From: CAYVTV01 sp964454295
Lineage (GTDB): Bacteria; Bacteroidota; Bacteroidia; Bacteroidales; GCA-2748055
Direction: 5' to 3'
Assembly (NCBI GenBank): GCA_964454295.1
Contig: CAYVTV010000195.1
Span: forward strand, 1 to 8,117
Length of the DNA stretch: 8,117 nucleotides
The notes under the pieces were generated by a model. The model did not search any database and was not told the origin of the DNA. It saw nothing but the letters and a program-made list of their open reading frames with translations. Position numbers and translations under genes: made by a program. Positions 5,671 to 8,117 of the stretch are shown piece by piece; the first letter of the stretch is position 1, and each line of letters opens with the position of its first letter.

Positions 5671-7926
5671 TTAATCTAAACACGGAAGATTCTCTTTTCC
5701 CCATTCATTTGGCTTATCATTCATCACCAGGCAGATCTCTGCTCCGTTAATAATTTCATGATGTCTGAACCATGCCCTGTTTAAAGGTTTTCCATTTATT
5801 TTTGCATCATTTATATACATATTTTTTTCAGAGAAATTTTTAGCGGTAATAGTTAATTTTTTATCGTTTCCAAGGTTGATTACAGATTTCTCAAACGCAG
5901 GGGAAGCCATGAGATATATGTCCTGACCAGGCATTGCATATATTCCCAGGGCTGCCCATACATACCATGCCGACATGGTTCCGGAATCATCATCTCCCGG
6001 CAGACCATCACTTTGGTCTGAATAATACCTGTTCATAAGGTTTCTTATCCAATATGCTGTTTTATCGGGTCTTCCGGCGTATATGAATAACCAGGGTATA
6101 TGAATATTAGGTTCATTCGTAGGAGTATAGTATTCATTCTCAAAGAATGTGTCAAGGAATTGCACGAAATTTTCAGCACCACCATGTGCCTTTATCAGAG
6201 TGGGTATCAGATGTGGAGCTGCCATACTATACTGCAGGGCGCTTCCTTCATAATAGGGGCCCGTCCATGGATGAAAAAAGTGTGCGGGATCATAATCCGG
6301 GAACCACTCGCCAGTATCATTCTTTGCCCAGAATAACTTTTTCACAGGATGATAAAGATTCATTGCTTTTTCTGATCTTTTAATAAATTCGATGTAAGTT
6401 TCTTCTTTCTCCATTTTTTTTGCTGCCAGAGCAATGCAATAATCATTATATGCATATTCGAGGGAACGTGATACAGCGCATGGAAAAGTGTCCACCTTAT
6501 TCAATGTAAATAAGGGTAAATATCCATATGTATCATAGGGCGTAACATACCTTCCATAAGACAGGCTATACCTGCCATCTTCCGGAGGATCCTTACAGGC
6601 ATTTTTCATCATGGCATCCAGGGCCAGCTCGTAATCAAATCCTCCAATATCCTTTTGCATGGCTTCACTGATTATGACATCTGCATTTGAACCGCCCTGG
6701 GTAACCAGATAGCCTCCCACTCCCCATGCATCCGGTAACCATCCGTAATTTGTATATATATCCAGTAAAGAACTTATCATGTCAGACTGTCTCTCTGGCA
6801 TAATAAGCATAAGTAATGGATTCTGCGCGCGGTATGTATCCCAGATGCAATAAAAATCTGTATATTGAGGGTTATCTTCCGGAAAATTATAAGGAGCATC
6901 TTTAGTAATATCCCTTGGTGTGAACATTGCATGATAAAGGGAGGTGTAAAATATGCGTCGCTGAACCGCATCTCCGACAGATATTTTAATTTCAGACAGA
7001 TGTTCGTGCCAGATTTTTGAAGCTGCAGTCCTTGTCTTTTCAAAATCCCAATCCGAAAACTCTCTCAGATGCTGCATGGCTTTTTCTATATTTTTATAGG
7101 AAACAGCTATCTTCATCTGGATTACTGTGTCGCTTTCTGTGGAGAACAACACAAAAGCACCAAGATTATTCAAAGAAACACCTGACATCTTTTCTTTCTT
7201 TACGCCAAGCTTCATGTTGTCGTTTTTCCAGCAACCGCTGGTTTGAAACGGACGATTGAACTCTACGGCAAAAAAAACAGTATAATCTGCAGGGCGTCCC
7301 CATCCTCCGGTAAACTCCGAACAACCTACAATCATCTGATCTGAAAGGATTTCCACACTTGCTTTTTTACAGGCGGTAAGATCATCAAGTATGGGATTGG
7401 TGGGGGAATGAACTGTAAAAGCAGCATTAATAAGAATAGCTGCTGTATCACTTTCACGGAAAGTGTAACGATGTAATCCGACATAGGGTGTCAGGGTTGT
7501 TTCAGCTTTTATTTTTCCCTCATCTAATTCCATCATGTAATATCCGGGCTGTCCCTCTTCTCTGTTAAGGGACTGTGCCAAATTATTTATTTCCGGAATA
7601 CCAGTGTGTGCAGACACCAGGATGTTACAGTATCTTCCTCCACCGCCTGCACCGCTGGTATGAGTGTGTGATAATCCAAGAACAGGACGGTTACTACGGT
7701 AACCTTGGGTCCATTGTCCCCAGCTCCAGTCATTAGGAGGAAACTCACAGGCAGGGCTGACACTCATCATGCTGAAAGGGAGTTTTGCCCCCGGGAAAGT
7801 ATTCCCCCGATCAACCCCGATAAAAACATCCACTTCTCTGGTCAGGTCAGGTTCTTTCACATGGATACATGAAAGACAGGAGATAACAAGAAAAATGAAT
7901 GTTTTATATAAGGTTGATATTTTCAT
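5671..7926 (-). CDS. GH92 exo-alpha-mannosidase, lipoprotein
   Basis: A complete 751-residue member of GH92, a family of calcium-dependent, inverting exo-alpha-mannosidases that trim alpha-mannosyl residues from N-glycans, mannans and related glycans. The signal region ends in VISC (Cys17) with a second possible lipid Cys at 20, so a lipoprotein is expected. Family motifs in order are VDVFIGVDRGNTFPGAKLPF (32-51), GLSHTHTSGAGGGG (84-97), IWDTYRAQNP (361-370), GGSNADVIISEA (411-422), YYEGSALQYS (558-567) with Glu560 in the general-acid position, NEPNIHIPWL (604-613), and GLPGDDDSGTMSAWYVWAALG (641-661) with Asp646 and Asp647 in the general-base region. Length is normal. Departures from the usual GNDDxGQMSAW pattern are Asn to Asp at 645 and Gln to Thr at 650. 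The gene precedes the GH172 and sulfatase genes on the same strand. Linkage specificity (alpha-1,2, 1,3, 1,4 or 1,6) cannot be set from sequence alone. Confidence 0.96.
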   Translation of the reverse strand: MKISTLYKTFIFLVISCLSCIHVKEPDLTREVDVFIGVDRGNTFPGAKLPFSMMSVSPACEFPPNDWSWGQWTQGYRSNRPVLGLSHTHTSGAGGGGRYCNILVSAHTGIPEINNLAQSLNREEGQPGYYMMELDEGKIKAETTLTPYVGLHRYTFRESDTAAILINAAFTVHSPTNPILDDLTACKKASVEILSDQMIVGCSEFTGGWGRPADYTVFFAVEFNRPFQTSGCWKNDNMKLGVKKEKMSGVSLNNLGAFVLFSTESDTVIQMKIAVSYKNIEKAMQHLREFSDWDFEKTRTAASKIWHEHLSEIKISVGDAVQRRIFYTSLYHAMFTPRDITKDAPYNFPEDNPQYTDFYCIWDTYRAQNPLLMLIMPERQSDMISSLLDIYTNYGWLPDAWGVGGYLVTQGGSNADVIISEAMQKDIGGFDYELALDAMMKNACKDPPEDGRYSLSYGRYVTPYDTYGYLPLFTLNKVDTFPCAVSRSLEYAYNDYCIALAAKKMEKEETYIEFIKRSEKAMNLYHPVKKLFWAKNDTGEWFPDYDPAHFFHPWTGPYYEGSALQYSMAAPHLIPTLIKAHGGAENFVQFLDTFFENEYYTPTNEPNIHIPWLFIYAGRPDKTAYWIRNLMNRYYSDQSDGLPGDDDSGTMSAWYVWAALGIYAMPGQDIYLMASPAFEKSVINLGNDKKLTITAKNFSEKNMYINDAKINGKPLNRAWFRHHEIINGAEICLVMNDKPNEWGKENLPCLD

Positions 7927-8017
7927 TTATACATAAATTTTACTCAAATCATTTACTAATATCCTCAATTTTGTAACGGGTCTGGATATATCCATATTTA
8001 TAATTTGAGCAAATGAC
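7927..8017 (-). other. Leader region upstream of the GH92 gene
   Basis: A 91-bp AT-rich gap between the partial upstream gene and the GH92 start. It holds a 12-bp palindrome (separate entry) and a looser 7-bp inverted pair, ATTTGAG and CTCAAAT, about 55 bp apart. The ATG at 7926 is preceded by A/T-rich sequence without a Shine-Dalgarno sequence, as is usual in Bacteroidota. I found no convincing promoter consensus, so read-through from the upstream gene is equally likely. Confidence 0.35.
7983..7994. promoter_or_regulatory. 12-bp perfect palindrome upstream of GH92 (possible operator)
   Basis: TGGATATATCCA is identical to its own reverse complement and lies about 57-68 bp before the GH92 start codon in non-coding sequence. 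That position would suit a dimeric regulator. A palindrome of this length arises by chance roughly once in 4,000 positions, so one in a short gap is suggestive only. No regulator gene is in the window. Confidence 0.2.
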
Positions 8018-8117
8018 CTAAAACTTCATATAATCCACCGGAGTGATCCTCACCTGTCCCATTAATCCAGAGTCTCTGGGCAACCAGTGCTTTGCTGAAA
8101 AATACCCGTCTGGTCCA
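8018..8117 (-). CDS. C-terminal end of an upstream gene, probably a glycoside hydrolase (partial)
   Basis: Only about 32 codons are inside the window. In the preferred frame (first full codon at 8116, stop TAG at 8018-8020) the peptide reads GPDGYFSAKHWLPRDSGLMG followed by QVRITPVDYMKF. The DSGLMGQVRI segment resembles, from memory, the SGLLGPVRL-type ending of the C-terminal beta-sandwich domain of large exo-acting glycoside hydrolases (for example GH2 or GH106). The family cannot be decided from so little. A second frame is also open (WTRRVFFSKALVAQRLWING..., stop at 7998) but its composition looks less protein-like. It is on the same strand as the rest and ends 91 bp before the GH92 gene, so it probably belongs to the same cluster. 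Confidence 0.5.
   Translation of the reverse strand, partial: GPDGYFSAKHWLPRDSGLMGQVRITPVDYMKF

Noticed and set aside
6777..7259. Short open frames on both strands inside the GH92 gene
   Set aside because: They are shadows of a gene whose own frame carries continuous GH92 motifs; none has recognisable protein features.
7998..8117. Alternative minus-strand frame at the right edge (WTRRVFFSKALVAQRLWING..., stop TAA at 7998)
   Set aside because: It is open and cannot be excluded, but the overlapping frame ending at 8018 has a more protein-like sequence with a glycosidase-like SGLMGQVRI ending. I kept that one.
1..8117. CRISPR array, tRNA, rRNA, insertion sequence or phage genes
   Set aside because: Nearly all sequence is covered by the enzyme genes, and the gaps hold no regular direct repeats with spacers, no tRNA-like folds, and no transposase or integrase frames.

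Overview
The window looks like part of a polysaccharide-degradation gene cluster from a Bacteroidota-type bacterium. All recognisable genes lie on the minus strand, so transcription runs from high to low coordinates. The evidence for this group is lipoprotein-type or Sec-type signal sequences on the complete enzymes, AT-rich leaders with no clear Shine-Dalgarno sequence, and a packed set of exported glycosidases and sulfatases. I cannot name a genus. Related glycan-degrading phyla with similar gene content, such as Kiritimatiellota or Lentisphaerota, are not excluded. No SusC/SusD pair, regulator, tRNA, rRNA, CRISPR array or transposase is visible.

In transcription order: (1) the last codons of an upstream gene, cut by the right window edge (about 8117-8018), probably the C-terminal end of another glycoside hydrolase; (2) a 91-bp gap holding a 12-bp perfect palindrome; (3) a GH92 exo-alpha-mannosidase lipoprotein (7926-5671); (4) a 151-bp gap with a degenerate CACAGAG-type repeat; (5) a secreted GH172 (DUF2961) enzyme (5519-4332); (6) a 175-bp gap that is mostly an out-of-frame remnant resembling a second DUF2961 C-terminus (4331-4181); (7) a Ser-type S1 sulfatase lipoprotein (4156-2603); (8) a Cys-type S1 sulfatase of the heparan N-sulfatase-like branch (2584-1082); (9) a second Ser-type S1 sulfatase, close paralog of (7), cut by the left window edge (994-1).

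The likely joint function is stepwise breakdown, outside the cytoplasm, of a sulfated glycan that contains alpha-mannose and a furanose sugar. The sulfatases would remove sulfate groups, GH92 would remove terminal alpha-mannosyl residues, and GH172 would act on alpha-D-fructofuranosyl or alpha-D-arabinofuranosyl linkages. The substrate is inferred from enzyme families only. Two of the three sulfatases carry serine at the formylglycine position, so the host must also encode an anaerobic radical-SAM maturase (anSME), which is not in this window. The most unusual local signals are the orphan second DUF2961-like C-terminus behind the GH172 stop codon and the A-B-A' order of the sulfatases.
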